The notes under the pieces are model-generated. The model was not told the DNA's origin, did not search any database, and saw only the letters and a list, made by a program, of their open reading frames with translations. From positions 62,001 through 126,000 of the forward strand of contig NZ_CAJPUX010000005.1 in NCBI RefSeq assembly GCF_905397285.1: 64,000 nucleotides of DNA, written 5' to 3'. The DNA comes from Cupriavidus plantarum (GTDB lineage: Bacteria > Pseudomonadota > Gammaproteobacteria > Burkholderiales > Burkholderiaceae). This document shows positions 52,175 to 61,400 of this stretch, in pieces. Position 1 is the first letter of the stretch. The number at the start of each line of letters is the position of its first letter. The translations under genes were made by a program, and so were the position numbers.

Positions 52175-53011
52175 ATGCCCCACCCGAACTTCGATCCACG
52201 GACCCTGTTGCTCGCGATCGCCGCCACGCTGTTTGCAGGCTGCGCCACCCAGCCCCCCGCCCCTGTCGCCGATCCAGACGCCGCCGCCATCGCAAGCGTC
52301 TTCTTTGCCGAGCGCGCGCGGACGGGGCTTGCGCGTGGGTATTGGCGGACCGAGCGCGCCAGTTGGGGGGCGAACTGTGTCAGCGGTTGGGACGTCGGCG
52401 AGATGGGGCAGGCGCTCGTTCCCGCGCTGCGGCGGGAGCTGAGTGACGGTGAACTGCGGCAGGCGCACGATTTTCTTGCGACCCTCACGGGCCAGCGTTA
52501 CGCACAACGCGCGATGTATCGCGCCCCGCGCGCGCCCGCTACGCCCGAGGAAGCCGTAGATCTGCGCAAGTTCTCCGAAACGGCGGCCGGCCGCAAGCTC
52601 ATGGATACGGGCGCGGCGCTTCGAATGGGCGAGGCCCTGTCGGCGGCGTATGCGGACAAGCTCGAGGCCTGCAGGCAGCAGCACGCCTCGTTCGTCGCCT
52701 ACAACAGCCCATCGCGCATGAGTCCGCCGGCTCCCGTGCGCAAGGCGACCGACCTCTCATGCACGGCACCCCAGCCGACTTATCCCCGGGAAGCCATCCG
52801 AGGCGAGCAGACGGGCAGCGTCACCGTGAGGTTCTGGCTCAATCCGCAGGGCATCGTGTACATGACACTGGTCGTGAAGTCGTCGAACGTCCCATCGCTG
52901 GACGCCGCTGCCGAAAAGGCCATTCAATCGGTCCAATGCCAGCCGTTTCTCGCTAACGGGCATGCCATCACCGTCACGGCGGAGCAGTCGATGCGATTTG
53001 ACCTGCGATGA
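52175..53011 (+). CDS. Lipoprotein with C-terminal TonB domain
   Basis: 278 residues. The signal peptide ends in a lipobox (LAIAATLFAGC). The middle resembles the DUF2059-like helical region of secreted proteins (LRRELSDGELRQAHDFLATLTGQRYAQRAMYRA). The C-terminal 80 residues are a TonB-type domain: QPTYPREAIRGEQTGSVTVRFWLNPQGIVYMTLVVKSSNVPSLDAAAEKAIQSVQCQPFLANGHAI. Classical TonB has an N-terminal membrane anchor and a Pro-rich linker; this one is instead probably lipid-anchored, so it is unlikely to couple to ExbBD in the usual way. The function is unknown. Confidence 0.85.
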   Translation: MPHPNFDPRTLLLAIAATLFAGCATQPPAPVADPDAAAIASVFFAERARTGLARGYWRTERASWGANCVSGWDVGEMGQALVPALRRELSDGELRQAHDFLATLTGQRYAQRAMYRAPRAPATPEEAVDLRKFSETAAGRKLMDTGAALRMGEALSAAYADKLEACRQQHASFVAYNSPSRMSPPAPVRKATDLSCTAPQPTYPREAIRGEQTGSVTVRFWLNPQGIVYMTLVVKSSNVPSLDAAAEKAIQSVQCQPFLANGHAITVTAEQSMRFDLR

Positions 53012-53305
53012 CCTGCCACAGCGTGCGATAGGCGCATGCCGGCGCTTGCAAGTCAGGCGGGAATCGCATGCACGCCTTACATGCCGAGTTGACGCGCCGC
53101 CGCCTTTCCTCGCGACGTCGGAGCCGTCGCCCCCCGGGCATTGTGTTTGCATAAGTCGGCCCCATACGCGTTGTCACAGAAACCGCCGCATCCGACAATG
53201 CTCAGTTCCCCGGCGGACTGGCCGATAATCCGGATGAACAGCAGCAGCCCCCGGACGCGCTGTTGCCCTCTATAACCTGCTGCATGTCGAGGAGGAGACT
53301 GGAAA
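53012..53305. other. Intergenic region between the TonB-domain gene and the NUDIX gene
   Basis: 294 bp. A TATAAC box near 53272 may be the -10 for the NUDIX gene, and GGAGGAG lies near 53290. No gene is supported. Confidence 0.45.
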
Positions 53306-53737
53306 GTGGGTAAAGCCGCAGCTTCGTTGGTCAGGGATCAAAAACCAGCCCTGAATCTCCGCCCGAAGATCAGAGCCACCGTCATCTGCATCCGCGGCAA
53401 GAGCGTGCTGCTCGTGTCGAAAGATGGCACACGCTGGGCCCTCCCCGGCGGCCGCCCCGATCCCGACGAGAGCATCGAAGACACGGCCGAGCGGGAATTG
53501 CTCGAAGAAACCGGGCTGAAGACGAAGAAGCTGGCCTTCCACTCGGAGTTCCTTGGCGCCACGACGGTCCATCACGTGTTCACGGCGACCGTGGCCAAGT
53601 CGGCAGAGCCTCGGCCGTGCAACGAGATCAAGGCCTGCCGCTGGGTCGATACTGGCGCGCTCGACGAACTCATCGTCAGCCCTACGACGCGGTACCTCGC
53701 ATCTCAAGCGCTCGCATCGGAAGCGCCCAAGGCTTAG
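53306..53737 (+). CDS. NUDIX hydrolase
   Basis: 143 residues from GTG 53306, which follows a GGAGGAG site. The Nudix box is complete: GGRPDPDESIEDTAERELLEETGL, matching Gx5Ex7REUxEExGU, on a fold beginning RATVICIRGKSVLLVSKDGTRWALPGG. Nudix enzymes cleave nucleoside diphosphates linked to other groups. The short length fits MutT/ADP-ribose or house-cleaning types. The substrate cannot be told. Confidence 0.93.
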   Translation: MGKAAASLVRDQKPALNLRPKIRATVICIRGKSVLLVSKDGTRWALPGGRPDPDESIEDTAERELLEETGLKTKKLAFHSEFLGATTVHHVFTATVAKSAEPRPCNEIKACRWVDTGALDELIVSPTTRYLASQALASEAPKA

Positions 53738-53743
53738 GCTCGC

Positions 53744-53908
53744 TCAAATCCACTGATCGTTTTCAACCGTCCGCTCGCTTGACGGCCCGTCGCCCGTGTT
53801 CACGACCCCTCGCGGCTCGATCAGCAGCATTTTGACTTCCACGCGCGGCAGGCGCGGCGGAATGGTTTGAAGACATCGTTCGCTCCGTTCGAAGATTGAT
53901 GCCCTCAC
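53744..53908 (-). CDS. Possible small protein, unproven
   Basis: 54 codons from GTG 53908: a charged chain ending PRVEVKMLLIEPRGVVNTGDGPSSERTVENDQWI. The end looks protein-like, with a hydrophobic MLLIEP strand and a polar tail. There is no good ribosome-binding site, and I recognise no family. It lies in the otherwise empty gap between the convergent NUDIX and AraC genes. It may be only chance. Confidence 0.3.
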   Translation of the reverse strand: MRASIFERSERCLQTIPPRLPRVEVKMLLIEPRGVVNTGDGPSSERTVENDQWI

Positions 53909-53963
53909 AATACGCAAGACCGACGGCGTTGTATTGAACGATCGTGGGTCGAACGATGGTGGG

Positions 53964-54794
53964 TCACGTCAACCGCGCCACGGCGCCCGCGGTCCGGAGC
54001 CAGCGCCCCGGCGTCAGGCCAAAGGCCCGGGAGAAATGGCGCGTCATATGGCTCTGATCGGCAAATCCGGCCGCCGCGCTGGCATCGGCGAGCGCGGCGC
54101 CATGGAGCAGAAGGTGGCGCACGGCATCGAGGCGTCTCATCGTCAGATACCGGTACGGGCTCGTGCCGTAGAACGTGCGAAAGTCATGCGACAGACTCCA
54201 CCGATCGCGACCCGTCGCGGCTTCGAGTTCGTCAAGCGTGACGACGCGGGCGCGGTGCGCGTGCAGATAATCCCGCGCGCGCCGCGCCGCGAGGAAGTCG
54301 CCCTTCGCCGTCCGCGCGGGCGTACCGGTCGCGGCGGCAAGAGCGTTCGCCAATTCCGCCAGCGCATCGCTTTGCTCCAGCGACTCGAGCGTGTAGCCGA
54401 CCGGCGGCAACAACGCATGGGTCGCCGCCGCGAGCCGCGGGTCGGTCGTGACCCCACCCTCGAGAAACGGCAGCGCGCGCCCGCCCAGCACCTCCTGAAA
54501 CAGCGCGGGCTCGACGTAAATCATCCGGTATTGAAACCCTTCCTCGGTTCCAGCACGACCATCGTGAGGCTCGTCCGGATGCAAGACGATCGTGTTGCCG
54601 GGCAAACTATTCCGCTGCCCGTGCCGATAGCGGAAACTCTGCACGCCCGCGAGCGTGCGCCCGATCGCATAGGTATCGTGGCGGTGCATCGCATAGGCAT
54701 TGCCGTGGAACCACGCCTCGATGCGCTCGATCCCTTCGATCGGCGCGGCGTGCTTTACCCAGTCGGACGGCAACACTGGTTTTCTTGTGGGCAT
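53964..54794 (-). CDS. AraC-family transcriptional regulator
   Basis: 276 residues from ATG 54794. An N-terminal cupin-like arm (EAWFHGNAYAMHRHDTYAIGRTLAGVQSFRYRHGQRNSLPGNTIVLHPDEPHDGRAGTEEGFQYRMIYVEPALFQEVLG) matches AraC_binding domains with His residues lining the pocket. The C-terminal double helix-turn-helix is LDELEAATGRDRWSLSHDFRTFYGTSPYRYLTMRRLDAVRHLLLHGAALADASAAAGFADQSHMTRHFSRAFGLTPGRW. It is divergent from the truncated phosphoesterase gene. In related genomes such regulators lie beside LysE exporters; none is here. Confidence 0.93.
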   Translation of the reverse strand: MPTRKPVLPSDWVKHAAPIEGIERIEAWFHGNAYAMHRHDTYAIGRTLAGVQSFRYRHGQRNSLPGNTIVLHPDEPHDGRAGTEEGFQYRMIYVEPALFQEVLGGRALPFLEGGVTTDPRLAAATHALLPPVGYTLESLEQSDALAELANALAAATGTPARTAKGDFLAARRARDYLHAHRARVVTLDELEAATGRDRWSLSHDFRTFYGTSPYRYLTMRRLDAVRHLLLHGAALADASAAAGFADQSHMTRHFSRAFGLTPGRWLRTAGAVARLT

Positions 54795-54885
54795 GATGTT
54801 TCGACCTCCGGCCGGTAGTCTACTGCCGCAACACCGTCGAGGCATAGTGAGCGCGCCATTCTCATCGAGCAAAGGAGCGTCACGC

Positions 54886-55173
54886 ATGCGCTTTGCAATG
54901 ATTTCCGACATTCACGGCAATATCTGGGCCCTGGAAGCCGTTCTGGCCACCATTCGTGCAATGGGCGACATAGACATGATCGTGAATCCCGGCGACATTC
55001 TGTCGGGACCACTGGAACCGTCCGCCACGGCGGACCGACTGGGAGAAGGCCGCGAAGGTAGCGGGCAGGAACGGACGGCCGGATTGGGAGCGGTGGTAAT
55101 TAACGGGGCGGGTATAGCCGGAGAGTTTGCATTTGCAATCCACCAAAATACAGGTATTCTGGCGCTGATTTGA
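54886..55173 (+). pseudogene. Truncated metallophosphoesterase (YfcE-like), 5' fragment
   Basis: The gene starts well: AAGGAG 8 nt before ATG 54886 and MRFAMISDIHGNIWALEAVLATIRAMGDIDMIVNPGDILSGPLEPSATADRL, which contains the first two metal motifs (DIHGN and GDILSGP). After about residue 52 (near 55040) the similarity stops abruptly. The frame continues as GEGREGSGQERTAGLGAV and ends at 55173. The GNHE and two His motifs needed for catalysis are absent. The break marks the left edge of the cus island, so the gene was probably cut by the event that brought it in. The 3' part is not found in the window. Confidence 0.8.
55133..55160 (+). promoter_or_regulatory. Promoter and palindrome of the cus operon
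   Basis: TTGCAA (55133-55138), a 16-bp spacer and TATTCT (55155-55160) resemble a sigma-70 promoter. AATAC-AG-GTATT (55147-55158) is a perfect 12-bp palindrome over the -10 box and may bind a metal-responsive regulator. No cusRS genes are in the window. Confidence 0.5.
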
Positions 55174-55187
55174 TATCCTCGACCATC

Positions 55188-55589
55188 GTGCGTGACTTGG
55201 CCCGCCGGCATCCATGGATTGCCGGATTCCTTCTGGTTGTGTTTCTGTCAGTTCAGCTGGCAACGGCGGCCTACGCCTGCAAGATGGGCGAAAGCAGGCC
55301 AACGGAACAAGCGTCGATGGAAGCCATGGTGTCCTGCGCCGATATGGCCGAACTGGATGCCACGCCGAGCGACAGCCAAAAGGCGCTTTGCATGGGCCAT
55401 TGTCAGGCCGATACAAAGCACGCCGACCACGCCGCGCCGCAGATTCCCGCATTCATCCCGGTTCTCGCGAGCATCATCGTCGAGCCCACTGTGGAGGACG
55501 CCGCGCCGTTCTTCGCACTGCGCGCGAAGCACCAGCCGCGTGCGCCACCGCCTCCGCACGCCATCCTCCACTGCTGTTTGCGCACCTAG
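55188..55589 (+). CDS. cusD: CusD-like small periplasmic metal-resistance protein
   Basis: 133 residues from GTG 55188; a TTG at 55170 is also open but would leave almost no leader after the promoter. The N-terminal signal peptide is WIAGFLLVVFLSVQLATAAYA. The mature protein is rich in Cys, His and Met: YACKMGE, MEAMVSCADMAEL, ALCMGHCQADTKHADHAAPQIP and HAILHCCL at the end. In Cupriavidus cusDCBAF operons a small protein precedes cusC; the position and metal-ligand content match that. Its role is unknown, possibly copper or silver binding. Confidence 0.65.
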   Translation: MRDLARRHPWIAGFLLVVFLSVQLATAAYACKMGESRPTEQASMEAMVSCADMAELDATPSDSQKALCMGHCQADTKHADHAAPQIPAFIPVLASIIVEPTVEDAAPFFALRAKHQPRAPPPPHAILHCCLRT

Positions 55590-55615
55590 CCTCCGAAGCT
55601 ACGCCACATTCGTCT

Positions 55616-55637
55616 CGCTCCCTGTATCGAGGGAGCG
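55616..55637 (+). promoter_or_regulatory. Hairpin between cusD-like gene and cusC
   Basis: A perfect 8-bp stem CGCTCCCT / AGGGAGCG with a GTATCG loop lies 25 bp before the cusC ATG. It may protect or attenuate the message and so set different levels of CusD and CusC. Confidence 0.5.
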
Positions 55638-55661
55638 GTGGTCGTCGTTTCCGGAGGCTTT

Positions 55662-56975
55662 ATGTCATTCCCTCGTTGCCTGAGGCTGGCGCTGTTATGT
55701 GCGTCCACCCTCGGCATGTCGGTGGCGCTTGCCGCGCCCCCGCTTGCCGCCCCCACTTTATCCATTGAAGAAGCCGCCGCGCTGGCCTCGGCGCGTGCGC
55801 AAGATGCCGAGAACTCGCACGGCGCCATCGAAGCGGCCGTGCAGCAGTCCGTCGCCGCAGGCCAGTTGCCCGATCCGATTCTGAAGGTCGGGCTGAACGA
55901 TGTCCCCGTCAGCGGTTCGGACAGCGGCTCGCTGAGCCGAGATTCCATGACCACGCGGTCGATCAGCCTACTGCAGGAATTCACGCGCGCCGACAAGCGG
56001 CGGGCACGCACCGCACGGTTCGAGGCCGAGGCTGATTCCGCCGATGCGCGGCGCATCGTCGGCGTGACGAATGTTCAGCGCAGCGCCGTCGCCGCCTGGA
56101 TCGATCGCTGGTACGCGGAGCGGGCGCGAGCCCTGCTTGGCCACCACGCGCACCCACTGAACCTCGCGCTCGAAGCCGCCAACGCTGCCTATCGCAGTGG
56201 CCGCGGCACGCGCGCCGATGTACTGTCCGCCCAACTGGAAGTCCAGAAGTTGCAGGACCGCGAAAGCGAAAACCAGGCGGTGCTCGATGCTGCCACTGTC
56301 AATCTCTCGCGCTGGATCGGCGCGGATGCCACACGCCCGCTCGGCGCCCCGCCGGCCCTCGGCGTCCCGGATCGTGTCGAGCAACTCGTCCGTGCGCGTT
56401 ATGACAGCGTGCCGGAAATCGCCGCGGCGCAGCGCGACGTGACACTTGCAGAGAGCGAGGTACGCCTGGCGACGGAAGCGCGCAAGCCCGATATCAGCGT
56501 GGAGCTGATGTACAGCCAGCGCGGGGCGGCCTACTCGAACCTGGCGTCGATCAACGTGAGCTTCCCGGTACCGTGGGATCGTGCCAACCGTCAGGATCGT
56601 GAAGTGTCCGCGCGACTCGCGCAGGCCACCGAGGCGCGCGCCAAAGCGGAGATTGTCCAGCGCGATACCGACGCCGTCGTTGGCGCGCGCGTCGCGGAAC
56701 TGCGCCGCAACCTCGAACGGCTCAAGCGCTATGACGACGCCACGCTGCCGCTGGCCAATGCGCAGGCGGAAGCTGCCCTGACAGCCTATCGCACCAACAC
56801 GGGTTCGCTGCTGGCGGTGGCGGAGGCCAATCATCGCGCCATCGATACGGCACTGGAACGGCTGACCCTGGAACGACGCACGACCAGGCTCTGGGCCGAA
56901 CTGACATTCCTGACGCCACTGCCCACCGCACAAACCCAACCAGCCTCCAAGGACTTCAAATGGACCCGCGACTGA
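55662..56975 (+). CDS. cusC: CusC-type outer-membrane channel (TolC-like)
   Basis: 437 residues from ATG 55662, with GGAGG 5 nt upstream. The signal peptide is LALLCASTLGMSVALAAPP. It belongs to the shorter, non-lipidated heavy-metal OMF group (CzcC-like): LSIEEAAALASARAQDAENSHGAIEAAVQQSVAAGQLPDPILKVGLNDVPVSG, QEFTRADKRRARTARFEAEADSADARRIVG and RGTRADVLSAQLEVQKLQDRESENQAVLD. It would be the outer duct of the CusCBA pump. Its end overlaps the start of cusB by 16 bp. Confidence 0.92.
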   Translation: MSFPRCLRLALLCASTLGMSVALAAPPLAAPTLSIEEAAALASARAQDAENSHGAIEAAVQQSVAAGQLPDPILKVGLNDVPVSGSDSGSLSRDSMTTRSISLLQEFTRADKRRARTARFEAEADSADARRIVGVTNVQRSAVAAWIDRWYAERARALLGHHAHPLNLALEAANAAYRSGRGTRADVLSAQLEVQKLQDRESENQAVLDAATVNLSRWIGADATRPLGAPPALGVPDRVEQLVRARYDSVPEIAAAQRDVTLAESEVRLATEARKPDISVELMYSQRGAAYSNLASINVSFPVPWDRANRQDREVSARLAQATEARAKAEIVQRDTDAVVGARVAELRRNLERLKRYDDATLPLANAQAEAALTAYRTNTGSLLAVAEANHRAIDTALERLTLERRTTRLWAELTFLTPLPTAQTQPASKDFKWTRD

Positions 56976-58489
56976 CACTTGCCGCTGCGTGCGTGGTCAT
57001 GATCGGTGCGGCCGGGTATGCCGGCTATCGCTTCGGCGTTGCGCAGGGTACGTCGACGATGCATGGCGAACCGGCGACGGGCGCGATGGCGAAAACCGGC
57101 GATACCGATCCGCGAACGGGCAAAAAAGTTCTCTATTGGCACGATCCGATGGTGCCCGGCCAGCGCTTCGACAAGCCCGGAAAATCGCCCTTCATGGATA
57201 TGCAACTCGTGCCGGTGTATGCCGACGGTGACGGCTCCGGGGACGGCGGAGTCTCCATCGACAGTCGCGTGAGGCAGAACCTGGGCATTCGCACCGCTGA
57301 GGTGAAGGCCGCTCGCATGGGAGCCACGCTCGAGGCACCAGGCAATGTCGTTATCGATGAGCGCAGCATCCAGGTGATCCAGGCTCGCACCACCGCCTTC
57401 GTGCAGCATGTGGGCGTGCGTGCCACGCTCGATGCCGTCCGAAAGGGGCAAACGCTGATCACGCTCTATGCCCCCGAGTGGGTAGCGGCGCAGGAGGAGT
57501 ACCTGGCCGTCGCCCGAATGCCCCAAGCGTTGCGGGGTGACCTCGCGGATGCGGCAAAAGCGCGCATGCGGCAAGCCGGCATGACCCCGGGGCAAGCCGA
57601 TGCCGTCGCCCGTTCGGGCACACTGCAGACGGGGCAAGGGATCGTCAGCCCGCTGGACGGCGTTGTCACCGAGATCGCCGTGCGCGAAGGCATGACGGTC
57701 ACCCCGGGCATGACGCTTTTCCGGTTGGCGGATCTCGGTCAGGTCTGGGTGATCGCCGAAGTGCCGGAAGCGCAGGCGCGCCGTATCGCACCGGGACAAT
57801 CGGTCACGGTATCGGCCACCGCCGCCCCGGGACCCGTGAACGGCAAGGTGGATGCGATCCTGCCCGACGTCAGCGCCTCCACGCGCACCCTCAAGGTACG
57901 CATCGTCCTGCCCAACCCGCAACACCGGCTGGTCCCCGGCATGTTCGCCAGCGTGCGGTTCGACGGCGGCGATCGCCAGGACGTCCTGCAGATTCCATCC
58001 GAGGCCGTGATTCGCACGGGCCAGCGCAACGTCGTGATGGTCGATGCGGGGGCGCAAGGTTATGTGGCCACGGAAATCCGCACCGGCCAAGAATCCGATG
58101 GCATGACCGAAGTCGTCTCCGGACTGACTGCCGGGCAAAAGGTGGTGACGTCGGGCCAGTTCCTGATCGATTCCGAAGCCAGCCTGCGCGGCACCTCGGG
58201 CCGGCTGGCATCGCCGGCCGATCCGTCCGCGCCCGCCGCCGCTGTGCCGGAGCATGAGGGGATCGGACGCATCGAAGCCGTGAACGCCGCGGGCCTGACC
58301 ATTTCGCATGAACCGATTCCTTCGGCACAGTGGGGTGCGATGACGATGGATTTCAGCACGCATGACCCTGCGATGCTAACGGGATTGAAACCGGGCGACC
58401 GCATCCGGTTCCGCTTCAAACTGGATCGAGACGGTGCCGCCGCGCTGTCATCGGTACAGCCGACGGGGGCTGACGGAGTCAAGCCATGA
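56960..58489 (+). CDS. cusB: CusB-type adaptor with fused C-terminal CusF domain
   Basis: 509 residues, longer than E. coli CusB (407). The order is: N-terminal anchor (residues 4-27); a heavy-metal-binding domain VLYWHDPMVPGQRFDKPGKSPFMDMQLVPVYAD (about 57-88); the adaptor core with NLGIRTAEVKAARMGATLEAPGNVV and YAPEWVAAQEEYLAVAR; and beta domains. A CusF-like domain (about 434-500) follows, with His450, Trp458, Met461 and Met463 spaced exactly as the CusF Cu(I)/Ag(I) site. It transfers periplasmic metal to CusA. Its stop overlaps the cusA ATG. Confidence 0.93.
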   Translation: MDPRLTLAAACVVMIGAAGYAGYRFGVAQGTSTMHGEPATGAMAKTGDTDPRTGKKVLYWHDPMVPGQRFDKPGKSPFMDMQLVPVYADGDGSGDGGVSIDSRVRQNLGIRTAEVKAARMGATLEAPGNVVIDERSIQVIQARTTAFVQHVGVRATLDAVRKGQTLITLYAPEWVAAQEEYLAVARMPQALRGDLADAAKARMRQAGMTPGQADAVARSGTLQTGQGIVSPLDGVVTEIAVREGMTVTPGMTLFRLADLGQVWVIAEVPEAQARRIAPGQSVTVSATAAPGPVNGKVDAILPDVSASTRTLKVRIVLPNPQHRLVPGMFASVRFDGGDRQDVLQIPSEAVIRTGQRNVVMVDAGAQGYVATEIRTGQESDGMTEVVSGLTAGQKVVTSGQFLIDSEASLRGTSGRLASPADPSAPAAAVPEHEGIGRIEAVNAAGLTISHEPIPSAQWGAMTMDFSTHDPAMLTGLKPGDRIRFRFKLDRDGAAALSSVQPTGADGVKP

Positions 58490-61400
58490 TCGCGCGCATC
58501 ATCCTGGCGTCCATACGTCATCGCTTCCTGGTGCTGCTGGCCACGGTCATGCTCACGGCGTGGGGGCTATGGGCGGTGCGCAGCACGCCGTTGGACGCGT
58601 TGCCAGACCTGTCCGATGTGCAGGTGATCATCCGCACGCCGTTTCCCGGGCAGGCACCGCAACTGGTCGAAAACCAGGTCACCTATCCGCTGACCACGAC
58701 CATGCTGTCCGTGCCGGGGGCCAGGACCGTGCGCGGATACTCATTCTTCGGGGATTCGTTCGTCTACGTCCTGTTCGAGGACGGCACCGACCCGTACTGG
58801 GCGCGATCGCGCGTGCTGGAGTACCTGAATCAGGTGCAGTCACGCTTGCCGGCAGCCGCCAAACCTGCGCTGGGGCCGGACGCCACCGGCGTCGGCTGGA
58901 TCTATGAGTACGCGCTGGTGGACAAGACCGGGCAGCACGATCTCTCGCAGCTCCGCGCGCTGCAAGACTGGTTCCTGCGCTTCGAGTTGAAGTCGCTGCC
59001 CAATGTCGCCGAGGTCGCTCCCATCGGCGGGATGGTGAAGCAGTATCAGGTCGTATTGCAGCCGGACAAGCTGCGCGCCTACAACATCCCCCAGTCGAAG
59101 ATCCTGGAGGCTCTGAAGGGCGCGAACCAGGAGGCCGGAGGCTCGGTACTTGAACTTGGCGAGGCCGAGTACGCGGTGAGAGCGTCGGGGTATCTGAAGA
59201 CGCTCGATGATTTCCGGCAGATTCCGCTAGTGACCCGCGAAGCCAGCATTCCTGTGCGACTCGGCGATGTGGCCACGGTCCAGTTCGGTCCCGAGTTGCG
59301 GCGCGGTATCGCCGAACTCGATGGCGAAGGCGAGGTCGCCGGCGGTGTCATCGTGATGCGCTCGGGCAAGAACGCGCTGGAAACCATCGAGGCAGTCAAG
59401 GCCAGGCTCGCCGTGCTCGAGAAGAGCCTGCCGGCAGGCGTCGAGATCGTCGCCACGTACGACCGCTCGTCCCTGATCCATCGCGCGGTGGACAATCTGA
59501 CGCACAAGCTCGTCGAAGAGTTCATCGTCGTCGCGCTGGTTTGTCTGATCTTCCTGTTCCACCTGCGCTCGGCACTGGTGGCCATCGTTTCGCTACCGTT
59601 GGGCGTGCTAGCCGCGTTCCTGGTCATGCGCTATCAGGGCGTCAATGCAAACATCATGTCGCTGGGGGGCATCGCCATTGCCATCGGCGCGATGGTCGAC
59701 GCCGCGGTCGTCATGATCGAGAATGCGCACAAGCACCTCGAACACTGGCATGCGGACCATCCCGGCAGGGCACTCTCCGGGGAGGAGCGCTGGCGTGTGA
59801 TCGGCGAATCGGCGGCGGAGGTAGGCCCTGCGCTGTTCTTCTCGCTGCTGATCATCACGCTCTCCTTTGTGCCGGTGTTCACGCTGGAAGCGCAGGAGGG
59901 ACGGCTATTCTCGCCGCTGGCATTTACCAAGACTTACTCGATGGCCGCTGCCGCGGGGTTGTCGGTGACCCTGGTGCCAGTATTGATGGGATATATGATC
60001 CGGGGCAGGATTCCCAGCGAACAATCCAATCCGCTCAATCGATGGTTGATACGCGCCTACCAGCCGATATTGGCCAAGGTGCTGACTTACCCGAAGACCA
60101 CGGTCGCCATTGCAGCGGTTTTGCTGGCCGCGACCGTCTGGCCGATTTCGCGCGTTGGCGGCGAGTTCATGCCGCCTCTCGACGAGGGTGACCTGCTGTA
60201 TATGCCCTCCGCGCTGCCCGGCCTTTCCGCGGGCAAGGCCGCGCAATTGCTCCAGCAGACGGACAGGCTGATCAAGACAGTCCCAGAAGTTGCCACCGTG
60301 TTCGGCAAGGCGGGCCGCGCGGACTCCGCGACCGATCCCGCGCCGCTGGAGATGTTCGAAACCACGATCCAGTTCAAGCCGCGGGATCAATGGCGCGCGG
60401 GCATGACGCCGGACAGGCTCGTCGAAGAACTCGATCGCGTGGTGAAGGTGCCGGGCCTGTCGAACATCTGGGTACCGCCGATCCGCAACCGGATCGACAT
60501 GCTGGCCACCGGCATCAAGAGCCCCGTGGGCATCAAGGTGGCGGGCACGGACCTGAAGGAGATCGATCGGCTTGCCACGCGCATCGAGGAAGCCGTGAAA
60601 ACCGTTCCGGGTGTCACCTCTGCATTGGCCGAGCGGCTGTCTGGCGGGCGCTATATCGACGTCAATATCGACCGGATGGTGGCGGGCCGCTATGGCCTGA
60701 ATATCGACAACGTCCAGAGCATCGTGTCCTCGGCGGTCGGTGGCGACAACGTTGGGGAAGTAGTCGACGGATTGGCGCGCTTTCCCATCAATGTCCGTTA
60801 CCCGCGCGATTACCGCGATTCGGTGGAGCAATTGCGCGCCTTGCCCATCGTCACGGATCGAGGGCAGCAGATCACCCTGTCCGACGTGGCACGCCTCGAG
60901 GTGGTGCAAGGCCCGCCGATGCTGCGAAGCGAAAACGCGCGGCTGTCCGGCTGGATCTACGTGGACATTCGCGGACGCGACTTGCGTTCGGCGGTCCGTG
61001 ACATGCAGGCAGTCGTGGCGAAGGCGGTGCCAATGCCAGCCGGCTATTCCCTCAGTTGGTCGGGGCAGTTCGAATACCTGGAGCGGGCCACCGCAAAGCT
61101 GAAGGTGGTGGTGCCCTTCACACTATTGATCATCTTCGTCCTGCTTTATCTGGTGTTCGGCCGTCTTGATGAAGCACTGCTGATCATGGGCACGTTGCCG
61201 CTCGCGCTGATCGGCGGCTTCTGGCTGCTCTATGGGCTTGGCTATAACTTGTCGGTTGCGGGCGTGGTCGGGTTCATCGCATTGGCCGGCGTGGCGGCCG
61301 AGTTCGGCGTGATCATGCTGCTTTACCTCAAGCACGCCTGGAGCGCGCGCGAAGCCAGCGGCGAGGCAAACCTCCCCATGCTGCTGGAAGCCATTCAGGA

